Source of the DNA: an uncultured Arenicella sp.
GTDB lineage: Bacteria > Pseudomonadota > Gammaproteobacteria > Arenicellales > Arenicellaceae
Length of the DNA: 33,316 nt
Assembly: GCA_938045295.1 (NCBI GenBank)
Contig: CALINO010000009.1
Coordinates: 1 to 33,316 of the forward strand
Direction: 5' to 3'
Shown here: piece by piece, positions 8,351-16,015 of the stretch
Layout: each line of letters begins with the position of its first letter
Numbering within the stretch: the stretch's first letter is position 1
Notes under the pieces: model-generated
Database searches by the model: none
Seen by the model: only the letters and a program-made list of their open reading frames with translations
What the model was told of the DNA's origin: nothing
Program-made: the position numbers and the translations under genes

Positions 8351-9493
8351 TTATTGTTCTTGGTCATTACCCAAAGCACCAAGATCTCGTAAAAAGGTGA
8401 TGCGTTCCTGCGCTTGTTTATCAACGTGGGCGTCGTTGCTGTAAGACGAAAAAGGGTGGCCTTGTATGGCGATTTGCGGCTGCAGGCTTGAGCCCGGTGA
8501 ATCAAACTGCTCTTGCGCTTCCGCACCACGGTACAACTTAAAGCTGCGCAATAAATAGGGCCCTTCTGAGCCTTGCCTTTTAAGCGCCGACGCGTGCGCA
8601 TGTAGACTTAGAATGCCATTGCCCGCTTGCAAACGACCCTCGTTTTGCAGTTCAATCAGTGGCTGGCCGGTGGTGGCATCATCCATAATGGCGCGCACAA
8701 AATAATACCCGCTTTGACCAACGTTAACTTGCAGCGGAACCACCAAGTTTGCGCCGTTCACATACGAGGGCTGAGCGCCAACTATTTGAGCTGACGGAAC
8801 CGCGTAACGAAATGCCACCGAGGTAAACAACTCTCTCTCATCCACTGTAACCGTTAATTTCACCTGCATTTCTGTGGTTAATAGGTTGGGCGGCACTAGT
8901 TTTGTATCCAGTTGCGCACCCAAAACAAAAGGGTTGTCGTTGATGGGGTGAAAGTTTAGTGGCAGTGGTATATCACCGTTTGCGCCCGATAATATGGCAT
9001 CAACGGAGACAAACGCTTGCTTTTCAGCCCCCATGACCTGCAAGCGCGCTTGCAGCACATCGCCTTGAAAATATTGATATGTGTCGGTTGCTGCGGCTAA
9101 TCGCAACGGCGTGTCGTCACCCGCCTTTTCAGGGAAGGGCAGGTCAACCTCCGTGAACTCGAATGGTTCAGGTTCTGCAACGGCGCTGGAGTCAAAAACC
9201 GGTTGTGAGTTAATTGGGTATTTACTCGACTCTTCATATAGATCAGCCACTTGCTGAATTTGCGCCTTAAAGGCCTCAGACTCATAAGGATCCGGCTCTT
9301 GATTTAACTCAGCGGGCAAGTCTTGCTGTTTTACAGCAGCACTAGAAGCGGGCTCTTTGGCTTTTTGCGCAGCAGGCTTAGCACTAATCTCTTTAACGAC
9401 ATCAGGGCTTGGCTTGTTGTCGTAGAACCACCAAGCGAATAATGCCAACCCAATGGCCGCGGCTGTGCAAATGAAAACCGCCGGCTTTTTCAT
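8351..9493 (-). CDS. Membrane-anchored periplasmic protein of unknown function
   Basis: A 380-residue protein I do not recognise. Residues 5-22 form one transmembrane helix (FICTAAAIGLALFAWWFY). A Lys/Ala/Pro/Glu-rich linker follows to about residue 80. The rest looks like alternating polar/apolar beta strands (for example FQGDVLQARLQVMG, AQIVGAQPSYVNGANLVVPL and GYYFVRAIMDDATTGQPLI), suggesting one or two immunoglobulin-like domains. The topology implies a periplasmic body tethered to the inner membrane. It precedes the lipase-like gene in the same direction, and a lipase foldase was considered, but I see no RxxFDY-type chaperone motif. Function unassigned. Confidence 0.75.
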   Translation of the reverse strand: MKKPAVFICTAAAIGLALFAWWFYDNKPSPDVVKEISAKPAAQKAKEPASSAAVKQQDLPAELNQEPDPYESEAFKAQIQQVADLYEESSKYPINSQPVFDSSAVAEPEPFEFTEVDLPFPEKAGDDTPLRLAAATDTYQYFQGDVLQARLQVMGAEKQAFVSVDAILSGANGDIPLPLNFHPINDNPFVLGAQLDTKLVPPNLLTTEMQVKLTVTVDERELFTSVAFRYAVPSAQIVGAQPSYVNGANLVVPLQVNVGQSGYYFVRAIMDDATTGQPLIELQNEGRLQAGNGILSLHAHASALKRQGSEGPYLLRSFKLYRGAEAQEQFDSPGSSLQPQIAIQGHPFSSYSNDAHVDKQAQERITFLRDLGALGNDQEQ

Positions 9494-9510
9494 GATGTGT
9501 GCTCAATTTT

Positions 9511-9534
9511 GCTGGTGGTTTTTTTACCACCGGC
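9511..9534. repeat. Hairpin-forming inverted repeat in the leader of the 380-residue protein gene
   Basis: GCTGGTGGT (9511-9519) and ACCACCGGC (9526-9534) pair over nine positions, one of them G-U in RNA, around a homopolymer loop. It lies 18 bases before the leftward start codon. No T tract follows on either strand, so it is probably not a terminator; a leader structure is possible. Confidence 0.4.
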
Positions 9535-9548
9535 CTTATTAAGGGTGT

Positions 9549-9638
9549 TTAAAAAACGGCAAGAGCAATCAGGGCGATTAAAATAAAAAAAAGTGTGCAT
9601 GTACTAACAAAACTCCGGTTGATAACAGAATCAGTCAT
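9549..9638 (-). CDS. Possible 29-residue single-helix membrane peptide
   Basis: ATG at 9636-9638 opens a frame reading MTDSVINRSFVSTC and then one hydrophobic helix, TLFFILIALIALAVF, ending at TAA 9549-9551. The composition is that of many small bacterial membrane proteins. Against it: the nearest good Shine-Dalgarno (AAGGAG) is 19 bases from the ATG, further than normal, and the gene is very short. It occupies most of the otherwise gene-free 9494-9760 spacer between the 380-residue protein and mnmE. Confidence 0.25.
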   Translation of the reverse strand: MTDSVINRSFVSTCTLFFILIALIALAVF

Positions 9639-9760
9639 TACTGCTGTGACTTTGATGCTCCTTTTTAACAGACCGACGCAAAACATACCAGACCAAATGT
9701 CCAGCAAGTGATTTTAAAGTCCGTTTTTCTTACACTATATGTGCCTAACACTGTTCAGTG

Positions 9761-11104
9761 TTATTTTCCTATGCAAAAGCCGCTGAAGATTTCGCCCAGC
9801 AAGTCATCAGAACTGAATTCGCCGGTGATTTGATTAAGCGCGTTTTGCGCTTGTAACAGTTCGTCGGCCAATAACTCACCGGCATTGTGCGTTTTAAGCT
9901 GATCTAAACCACGAGCCACGGCGTCGCGCGCTTCGGTTAACGCGCTAATGTGTCGGCGGCGTGCGGTGAATACGGTTTCATTTTCTTGTGCAAAGCCGGC
10001 CACGTCTTTGATGGCTTGTTTTAACGCGTCAATGCCGTGACCTGTTTTGGCTGAGATTGCTATTCCTTGAATGCTTTCTTCTTCGTTTTTTAGCGCATTC
10101 GTCGATTCGAGCAAATCAACTTTATTAAACACCACGGTTAATTTAGCTGGGTCTACTTCTGGGTAATCGCTTACATTTACCTCAGATGATTCGCTGGCAT
10201 CTAACAACAACAAGATATGATCGGCGTCGACAATGGCTTTACGAGCACGCTCAATGCCAATTTTTTCCACCACGTCATGGCTGTCGCGCAAACCGGCGGT
10301 ATCTATGATGTGCACTGGCAAACCGTCAAGATCAATGGTTTCACTGACAATGTCTCGCGTGGTTCCGGCAATGTCGGTGACAATGGCGGTGTCTTGACCC
10401 GCTAAGGCGTTTAACAAGCTCGACTTACCCGCGTTTGGCTTGCCGGCAATCACCAGCCGTAAACCGTTGCGCAATATGGCGCCTTGGCCGGCTTGTTTAA
10501 TGGTGTCAGCCAAACTTTGTTGCAAAGATTCAATGCTGTTGCGTACTTTTTCGTCGGCCAAAAAGTCAATTTCTTCTTCCGGGAAATCAATGGCAGCTTC
10601 GACGTACATGCGCAAATAAATAAGCTGCGCCAGCAGCTCATTCACTTTGTGTGAAAACTCACCCTGCAAAGAACGCATGGCGCCTTTGGCCGCTTGCTCG
10701 GTGCTGCTGTCGATTAAATCGGCAATAGCCTCGGCTTGCGCTAGGTCAATTTTGTCGTTTAAAAATGCGCGCTCAGAAAACTCGCCAGCCCGCGCTTGGC
10801 GGGCACCCAAAGAGATCAGTGTTTTGAGTAATACGTCTTGAATCACCGGCCCACCGTGGCCCTGCAATTCAACCACGTCTTCGCCGGTAAATGATTTGGG
10901 GCCAGCAAAATACAGCACTAGGCCACTGTCAATCACTTCGCCATCTTGGTTTTTAAAATGCGCGTACACCGCTTGGCGAGCGGTAAGCGGCTTGGCCGCT
11001 ATCTGCTCACCAATGCGTTTGGCGTGTTCACCAGATATTCGAATAACCCCCACACCGCCTTTTCCGGGCGGGGTGGCAATGGCAACAATAGTATCTTGTG
11101 TCAC
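9761..11104 (-). CDS. mnmE: MnmE (TrmE), tRNA modification GTPase
   Basis: A 447-residue GTPase that works with MnmG on wobble uridine 34 of tRNAs. It has the N-terminal tetrahydrofolate-binding domain (TIVAIATPPGKGGVGVIRISG), a helical middle, and an inserted G domain: G1 GKPNAGKSS at 221-229, GTTRD at 247-251, DTAG at 268-271 and NKVD at 327-330. It ends with the invariant FCIGK containing the catalytic-loop Cys444. Length is normal for the family. It is the last gene of the leftward rpmH-rnpA-yidD-yidC-mnmE run, 33 bases after yidC. A short hairpin (AACACTG/CAGTGTT, 9747-9762) overlaps its stop but lacks a T tract. Notably mnmG does not follow it; about 8.5 kb of other genes lie between. 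Confidence 0.98.
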   Translation of the reverse strand: MTQDTIVAIATPPGKGGVGVIRISGEHAKRIGEQIAAKPLTARQAVYAHFKNQDGEVIDSGLVLYFAGPKSFTGEDVVELQGHGGPVIQDVLLKTLISLGARQARAGEFSERAFLNDKIDLAQAEAIADLIDSSTEQAAKGAMRSLQGEFSHKVNELLAQLIYLRMYVEAAIDFPEEEIDFLADEKVRNSIESLQQSLADTIKQAGQGAILRNGLRLVIAGKPNAGKSSLLNALAGQDTAIVTDIAGTTRDIVSETIDLDGLPVHIIDTAGLRDSHDVVEKIGIERARKAIVDADHILLLLDASESSEVNVSDYPEVDPAKLTVVFNKVDLLESTNALKNEEESIQGIAISAKTGHGIDALKQAIKDVAGFAQENETVFTARRRHISALTEARDAVARGLDQLKTHNAGELLADELLQAQNALNQITGEFSSDDLLGEIFSGFCIGK

Positions 11105-11137
11105 GGGTGCTTTATTCGAACCTAATAAACAACCAGC

Positions 11138-12811
11138 CTAGGCGGCGTACTTTTTATTGATGTACCACTGTTGAGCCATCGATAAAATGTTGTTTACCAC
11201 CCAGTAAAGTACCAAGCCTTGCGGGAACGTGGCGAAGATAAAAATGAAGACGATCGGCATGATCATAAACACTTTTTTCTGCATGTCGTCCATCGGCGCT
11301 GGGTTTAAGCGAAACATAATAAACTGCGTTACGCCCATCAGTACTGGCAAAATATAGTACGGGTCTGGCGCTGATAAGTCTTGCAACCATAAGGCAAACG
11401 GCGCTTGCCTTAGCTCCACACTTTCTAACAACACCCAGTAAAGCGCGAAGAAGACTGGCATTTGCACCAATATGGGCAAGCAACCGCCGGCCGGGTTAAT
11501 TTTCTCTTTCTTATAAAGTGCCATCATTTCCATTTGGAATTTTTGACGGTCATCTTTGTATCTCTCTTTTAAGGTTTGCAGACGCGGCTGAATCTTTTTC
11601 ATGGCCGCCATGGATCGGCCACTCTTGTCTGACAACTTAAAGAATGCGGCTTTAATCAATACCGTTAAAATAATGATGGCCCAACCCCAGTTGCCAACAA
11701 TATCGTGAATTTTATCTAACAACCAAAACAGAGGGTCGGCGATTACGGTGAATATGCCGTAGTCCACGGTCTTAGCCAAACCGGTTACGCCTTGCTTTTC
11801 CAACGCTTTTAAACGGCTTTGCGTTTTCGGGCCAACGTATAATCGGCTTGATATTACACCTTCACTGTTGGCCGCCACTGAGGTAGCCGCCTCATCAATG
11901 TAACCAAAGCGATATACTGGGTTGGCTTCGTTGCCAGCCAATGAATAGATTCTTTTTTTATGGTCGGCGGGAATAAACGCACCAACAAAATAGTGTTGAA
12001 GCATGGCCACCCATGACTTATCAACATTCTTTGCTAACGCGGCATCGCTCATGTCACCAAAGTCAAACTTGGTGTACTTATCTTCTTCGGTGTAATAGAC
12101 ACCGCCGGTGTAGCTTGGTAATTGACCAAAGCCACCGCCGTTTGAGGCTGGTTCAGTGCGGCGAAATTGCCCGTAAAAGAAACCGTTCCAGTCGGTGGCG
12201 CCGGTGTTAATCACTTTATAGTCGATATTAATGACATAGCTGTCGCGGTTAAATGTGATTGTTTTGGTAAATTTAACCCCATCTTCACCGGAATAGGTCA
12301 GTGGCACTGACACAGAGTCGGCCGAGCCTAATTCATAGCTACTGCTAGCGTGCTGATACAAACTACGATGGGTGGGCGCAACGCCGGTGTTTGTTTGCAA
12401 ACCGTCTTCAACCGCAAACTGCTCATCAACGTCATTCTTTAGTAACACAAAGCCTTGGTCTGGCGTTTCTTTTGAAGCAGGCTCTTGCTTTAATTCAAGA
12501 CGTTCAATGGTACCGCCCTGAGTGTTGATGGTGGCAATCACAATGTCGGTTTCAACTCGAATCAACGTGCCTTCGCCCGACGACACTGTATTCGCTTGAC
12601 TAACGGCGGCGCTGTTTACTGGTGCGCTGGGCAGTTCAGCGCTGGCGGCGTTGCCCAAGCTTGAGTTACTGGGAACCGCAGGTAGGTTTGACTGCTGCTC
12701 AACAGCAACCGCTGGCTCAGCCGTTGGCTTGGAAAATTCCAGCCATTTCAAATACAGCACGACCGAGATCGTGAATAAGCCTATAAACAACAGGTTGCGT
12801 TGGTTTTCCAT
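11138..12811 (-). CDS. yidC: YidC, membrane protein insertase
   Basis: A 557-residue inner-membrane insertase that helps membrane proteins fold, alone or with SecYEG. An N-terminal helix (about 7-24) is followed by a large periplasmic domain to about residue 345, the Gram-negative form. The conserved core has five helices: TM2 (about 373-393) carries Lys387 at the place where E. coli has the key Arg, then a cytoplasmic coiled region (LQTLKERYKDDRQKFQMEMM), then the three C-terminal helices with GGCLPILVQMPVF and VELRQAPFALW. The C-terminal tail is short (WYINKKYAA), lacking a long basic ribosome-binding extension. It lies 126 bases after yidD. Confidence 0.98.
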   Translation of the reverse strand: MENQRNLLFIGLFTISVVLYLKWLEFSKPTAEPAVAVEQQSNLPAVPSNSSLGNAASAELPSAPVNSAAVSQANTVSSGEGTLIRVETDIVIATINTQGGTIERLELKQEPASKETPDQGFVLLKNDVDEQFAVEDGLQTNTGVAPTHRSLYQHASSSYELGSADSVSVPLTYSGEDGVKFTKTITFNRDSYVINIDYKVINTGATDWNGFFYGQFRRTEPASNGGGFGQLPSYTGGVYYTEEDKYTKFDFGDMSDAALAKNVDKSWVAMLQHYFVGAFIPADHKKRIYSLAGNEANPVYRFGYIDEAATSVAANSEGVISSRLYVGPKTQSRLKALEKQGVTGLAKTVDYGIFTVIADPLFWLLDKIHDIVGNWGWAIIILTVLIKAAFFKLSDKSGRSMAAMKKIQPRLQTLKERYKDDRQKFQMEMMALYKKEKINPAGGCLPILVQMPVFFALYWVLLESVELRQAPFALWLQDLSAPDPYYILPVLMGVTQFIMFRLNPAPMDDMQKKVFMIMPIVFIFIFATFPQGLVLYWVVNNILSMAQQWYINKKYAA

Positions 12812-12937
12812 AATAAATAAATCAGTTAGAGCAAGATGTGCTTGAATATGGGGGCGTATTCTACCTTTTTATAGTGTCAACTGAAGTCGAAACCGTACGA
12901 TTAGCCCTAATCTTTTACTTTGCTGCCGTTTTAGCGC

Positions 12938-13189
12938 TCAGTTCTTGCGATCTTGGTCTGTGTTTTGCGCCTGTTGACTGCCAGGAACGGGGTCAAAGCC
13001 ATGACCACCCCACGGGTGGCAGCGGCAAATTCTTTTCACGCCAAACCACCCGCCTTTTACTGGCCCGTGCAACTCAATAGCAATACGCGTGTATTCAGAG
13101 CAACTGGGGGCATAACGGCAATTAGTGCCTAGCAATGGGCTAATAAGCACATGATAAAGGCGAAACAGGCTGTTAAAAAATGCCTTCAT
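12938..13189 (-). CDS. yidD: YidD, membrane protein insertion efficiency factor
   Basis: A small protein of 83 residues encoded between rnpA and yidC, as in most bacteria, assisting insertion by YidC. The family signatures [22 protein letters not shown] and [15 protein letters not shown] are present, with the three conserved Cys. The open frame extends upstream to 13276, but that part overlaps rnpA. I choose ATG 13187-13189 ([13 protein letters not shown]), which starts two bases after the rnpA stop and matches the usual protein length. Tight spacing implies translational coupling to rnpA. Confidence 0.95.
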   Translation of the reverse strand: MKAFFNSLFRLYHVLISPLLGTNCRYAPSCSEYTRIAIELHGPVKGGWFGVKRICRCHPWGGHGFDPVPGSQQAQNTDQDRKN

Positions 13190-13191
13190 TA

Positions 13192-13572
13192 CTAATCGGG
13201 GTTTCGTTGTTGTTGGTGGGCATTCCAGCGTTGCCACTTTAATATTTTTTGCCAGAGCTGTTCTAATTCGTCGCAAAACTCTTTGTTGCTTGCATTTCTG
13301 GCCGCGGGCTTAACCGTGATTACCAATTTCGCGTGAGTGAGCTCGCTTTGTTTATTGCGGTAAAATTCTCTGATCAGCCTCTTTAGGTGATTACGTCGAA
13401 CCGCTAAGTTTGATACCTTTTTTGCCACTGTCACGCCCAACTGACTCGGGTGATCAACCGACAACACATTAAAGGTAAGCAGGCGCGTGTTGCCCCACTG
13501 CTTGTTGTTATAAACCACCTTAAACTCGGCTGGTTTTTTTATGCGTTGTTGTTTACGAAACCGGTATGACAC
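13192..13572 (-). CDS. rnpA: RnpA, ribonuclease P protein component
   Basis: A basic protein of 126 residues that binds RNase P RNA and helps mature tRNA 5' ends. The diagnostic RNR-type helix [15 protein letters not shown] is present, as is the N-terminal aromatic cleft pattern [17 protein letters not shown]. Length is usual. The start is GTG at 13570-13572 with no clear Shine-Dalgarno. A small hairpin (CAGGCA/TGCCTG, 13598-13614) lies in its leader. It follows rpmH at 231 bases with a terminator between them, and runs directly into yidD. Confidence 0.97.
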   Translation of the reverse strand: MSYRFRKQQRIKKPAEFKVVYNNKQWGNTRLLTFNVLSVDHPSQLGVTVAKKVSNLAVRRNHLKRLIREFYRNKQSELTHAKLVITVKPAARNASNKEFCDELEQLWQKILKWQRWNAHQQQRNPD

Positions 13573-13672
13573 GTTAAATATGTATGATGGGCGTTTGCAG
13601 GCACTTGTTGCCTGTGGTGTTTAAGAACCGCGCGTATTAGCGAGCGGAGTGGTTGAATTATAGCGCGGTTAA

Positions 13673-13710
13673 ATACAAAAAAGCCGTTTGTGCTACCACA
13701 AACGGCTTTT
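13673..13710 (-). terminator. Terminator/attenuator between rpmH and rnpA
   Basis: AAAAGCCGTTTGTG and its exact complement (13679-13692 and 13697-13710) form a 14-bp stem with loop CTAC. On the minus strand it is followed by TTTTTTGTATTT, a good terminator form. It lies inside the rpmH-rnpA gap, so it probably limits read-through from the abundant rpmH message into rnpA. On the plus strand the T tract is shorter. Confidence 0.8.
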
Positions 13711-13803
13711 ATCTATCAGGCAACTTGTTTGGCTTTTTAACAGCTCAAACAACTGCTTAGGTGATAGAGCAACTGCTTTTAAATAATACGTAAGCCGTAT
13801 TAA

Positions 13804-13938
13804 TTAAACAGTCAGTGCTGCGCGACCTTTTGCACGACGTGCATTGATAATGGCGCGGCCATTTTTAGTAGCCATACGAGCACGGAAACCGTGAGTACGC
13901 TTGCGCTTAATTTGGCTTGGTTGAAAAGTACGTTTCAT
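13804..13938 (-). CDS. rpmH: Ribosomal protein L34
   Basis: A 44-residue, very basic protein of the large ribosomal subunit. The sequence [20 protein letters not shown] and the following [20 protein letters not shown] are the classic L34 pattern, and the length is exact. AAGG lies about nine bases before ATG 13938. It is the first gene of the leftward arm and faces dnaA, the standard arrangement in gammaproteobacteria. Confidence 0.98.
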   Translation of the reverse strand: MKRTFQPSQIKRKRTHGFRARMATKNGRAIINARRAKGRAALTV

Positions 13939-14442
13939 TGTTAGGAACCTTTTTTAATACTCAATGTGTGATCTAACGTTTTCATTAATCACTGAGCGTT
14001 AGTAAACTAGTTTTCCGAATTATTGCGCTGTGGCTTGCTTAAATTGAGGGGCAAATATCAAGTCACTAACAGCGACTGTGATTGGCCCTGTAAGCTAAAT
14101 AACTCTAAAAATGAGTTACTCAACGTCTCAACCTAAAGTTCTAAGTAGCCCGAACAGTTAATTAGGCTGTTACCAGCATCAGTAAAACGGGCTGCAAAGG
14201 TACTCACTTTGCCGTCGCCAGTCAACAACTTATGCGCATTCTTTATACTTTTTTGTCAGTTAGTTTTTTCACCCTGCTCATTTTAAAAAATGCGTTTGGG
14301 GGTTATATTATGCTGCTGCCTGCCTAATACTGGGCTGTGCTCTGGTGCTGATAATTATAATCAATGCAGCACATTTCATATTGTTGTAACCATCGCATTA
14401 TTAAACGTTCGGTTAATAATGCCCAACCGTCATTAAAAAAGA
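13939..14442. other. rpmH-dnaA divergent regulatory gap
   Basis: About 500 bases with no supported gene. It must hold the leftward rpmH promoter and the rightward dnaA promoter, but I could not pick out either with confidence. I searched it by eye for TTWTNCACA on both strands and found no exact DnaA box; TTATGCGCA near 14230 has two mismatches and TTTTTCACC near 14265 has one. In several gammaproteobacteria this gap carries an origin, which seems unlikely here. CTAACG/CGTTAG repeats lie in the rpmH leader near 13974-14002. Confidence 0.6.
14395..14422. promoter_or_regulatory. Perfect 10-bp inverted repeat in the dnaA leader
   Basis: GCATTATTAA (14395-14404) and TTAATAATGC (14413-14422) are exact complements around an 8-base spacer, ending 20 bases before the dnaA start. 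It could be a protein operator or an mRNA hairpin controlling translation, which matters because no strong Shine-Dalgarno precedes dnaA. It is not a DnaA box. Confidence 0.5.
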
Positions 14443-15786
14443 ATGGAAAACACGCTCCTTTGGGATAAATGCTTAGAAAAGTTAGAAGATGAAATTGAAG
14501 ATCGTGATTTTCATACTTGGGTTAGGCCACTTAGCGTCAGCAATAATGACAACAACCTGGTTTTATACGCACCCAACCGGTTTATCGTTGACTGGGTAAA
14601 CGACAATTTATTCGACACGCTGTTATCCACCGCACAACACTTTGCGGGCAATGAGGTTGTGGTGTCGATATCGATGACACAAAACAAAAATAAACCTCAA
14701 AGCAATAAACAAAACGTTTCAATAGAAGAACCCAGTGAGACAACCGATTTGGCATCTGAGTTTGGTACTAATGTGCTTAATTCAGCCTTCAGTTTTGAAA
14801 ACCACATTGAAGGTAAATCAAACCAAATTGCACGTGCCGCCACCAAACAGGTAAGCGAGAACCCAGGCACGGCTTACAACCCCTTATTTATTTACGGTGG
14901 GGTGGGTTTAGGGAAAACGCATTTAATGCATGCCGCGGGTAACTTAATTCACAAGAACAAAAAGAACGCCAACGTCGCTTACGTTCACTCTGAACGATTT
15001 GTTTCTGACATGGTGAAATCCATTGAACGAAACTCCATGGAAAAGTTCAAAAAGTACTATCGTTCGCTGGACGCATTACTGATTGACGATATTCAATTTT
15101 TTGCCGGCAAAAACCAATCGCAAGAAGAATTCTTCCATACGTTTAACACGCTGCTTGAAACGGGCGCGCAAATCGTATTGACAAGCGACAAATTCCCAAA
15201 GGAAATCAATAACTTACAAGAAAGATTAACTTCCCGATTTGAAAGTGGTTTGACGGTTCGAATTGACCCGCCTGAATTGGAAACCCGTGTGGCTATCCTT
15301 AAAAACAAAGCGCGCAAGAACGAAATCGAGCTCAATGACGAGGTTGCGTTTTTAGTGGCAAAGAAAATTCGCTCGAATGTGCGCGAGTTGGAGGGCGCCT
15401 TACACCGCTTAGTCGCAAGCTCACGTTTCACTCATCGTGATATTGATCTGGATTTAGCAAAAGACACCCTGCAAGACTTAACCCTGTTTCAAGAGCGAAA
15501 GATATCCATCGAAAATATTCAGAAGACGGTGGCTGATTTTTACAGCATTCGCGTGTCAGATCTAAAATCCAAACGCCGTAATCGGCAAATTGCACGGCCT
15601 CGACAAATCGCCATGGCTCTGGCCAAAGAGTTAACCAGCTTAAGTTTACCCGACATTGGCGATGCTTTTGGTGGGCGAGACCACACTACAGTGATTCACG
15701 CCTGTAAAAAGGTGGATGAGCTGACCCGCACAGAGCCAAAAATTAACGAGGACTATAAAAGTTTGTCGAAAATATTATCGGTTTAG
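14443..15786 (+). CDS. dnaA: DnaA, chromosomal replication initiator
   Basis: A 447-residue AAA+ protein that binds DnaA boxes and opens the origin. Domain I is residues 1-80 (LLWDKCLEKLEDEIEDRDFHTW). Domain II is a short polar linker, about 80-115. Domain III has Walker A GGVGLGKT at 152-159 and Walker B LLIDD at 212-216. Domain IV carries the DnaA signature FGGRDHTTVIHACKKV near 409-424, the DNA-binding helix-turn-helix. Length is slightly below E. coli because of the short linker. ATG 14443 begins the canonical N-terminus, although only a weak ribosome-binding sequence precedes it. It is followed by a box-rich spacer and dnaN. Confidence 0.98.
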   Translation: MENTLLWDKCLEKLEDEIEDRDFHTWVRPLSVSNNDNNLVLYAPNRFIVDWVNDNLFDTLLSTAQHFAGNEVVVSISMTQNKNKPQSNKQNVSIEEPSETTDLASEFGTNVLNSAFSFENHIEGKSNQIARAATKQVSENPGTAYNPLFIYGGVGLGKTHLMHAAGNLIHKNKKNANVAYVHSERFVSDMVKSIERNSMEKFKKYYRSLDALLIDDIQFFAGKNQSQEEFFHTFNTLLETGAQIVLTSDKFPKEINNLQERLTSRFESGLTVRIDPPELETRVAILKNKARKNEIELNDEVAFLVAKKIRSNVRELEGALHRLVASSRFTHRDIDLDLAKDTLQDLTLFQERKISIENIQKTVADFYSIRVSDLKSKRRNRQIARPRQIAMALAKELTSLSLPDIGDAFGGRDHTTVIHACKKVDELTRTEPKINEDYKSLSKILSV

Positions 15787-15814
15787 CTGAGCTCAATTCA
15801 TACTCAATTTCACT

Positions 15815-15823
15815 TGTGGATAA
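15815..15823 (-). promoter_or_regulatory. DnaA box 1
   Basis: Exact TTATCCACA on the minus strand, 28 bases after the dnaA stop codon; it faces the other two boxes. Confidence 0.85.
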
Positions 15824-15859
15824 GTTCTGTATAAATACGGTATTATTCTTTAACAAAAG

Positions 15860-15868
15860 TTATCCACA
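15860..15868 (+). promoter_or_regulatory. DnaA box 2
   Basis: Exact TTATCCACA on the plus strand, 36 bases after box 1, preceded by AAAAG. Confidence 0.85.
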
Positions 15869-15904
15869 TTTCATCAACAGTTTATTATTTTGTTTCAAAA
15901 GTAC

Positions 15905-15913
15905 TTATCCACA
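15905..15913 (+). promoter_or_regulatory. DnaA box 3
   Basis: Exact TTATCCACA on the plus strand, exactly 45 bases (start to start) after box 2, close to four helical turns, followed directly by the A/T-rich tract. Confidence 0.85.
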
Positions 15914-16015
15914 GCCAAAAAACAAAATAAGTTTTTGATTTTAAAGGGTTTTCAATACTTCTTATAGTTATGTACAGCCCTAAAAACAATAACAACAACT
16001 CTATACGTAAATAAC

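Larger units (their letters stand above)
15787..16015. other. oriC: Putative replication origin (oriC) between dnaA and dnaN
   Basis: This 229-base, very AT-rich spacer holds three exact TTATCCACA boxes within 99 bases, one on the minus strand and two on the plus strand. An A/T-rich stretch with no box follows at about 15914-15970, which could be the unwinding element. No comparable cluster was found upstream of dnaA. A box cluster plus AT-rich DNA next to dnaA is the usual bacterial origin signature, but the same boxes could instead autoregulate dnaN. Functional assignment is inference. Confidence 0.7.

Noticed and set aside
12858-12880. TTGACA and TAGAAT on the minus strand before yidC
   Set aside because: The two hexamers are only 11 bases apart, far from the 16-18 needed for a sigma70 promoter.
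12838-13080. Plus-strand frame of 80 codons
   Set aside because: Antisense to yidD and the yidD-yidC spacer; no family features.
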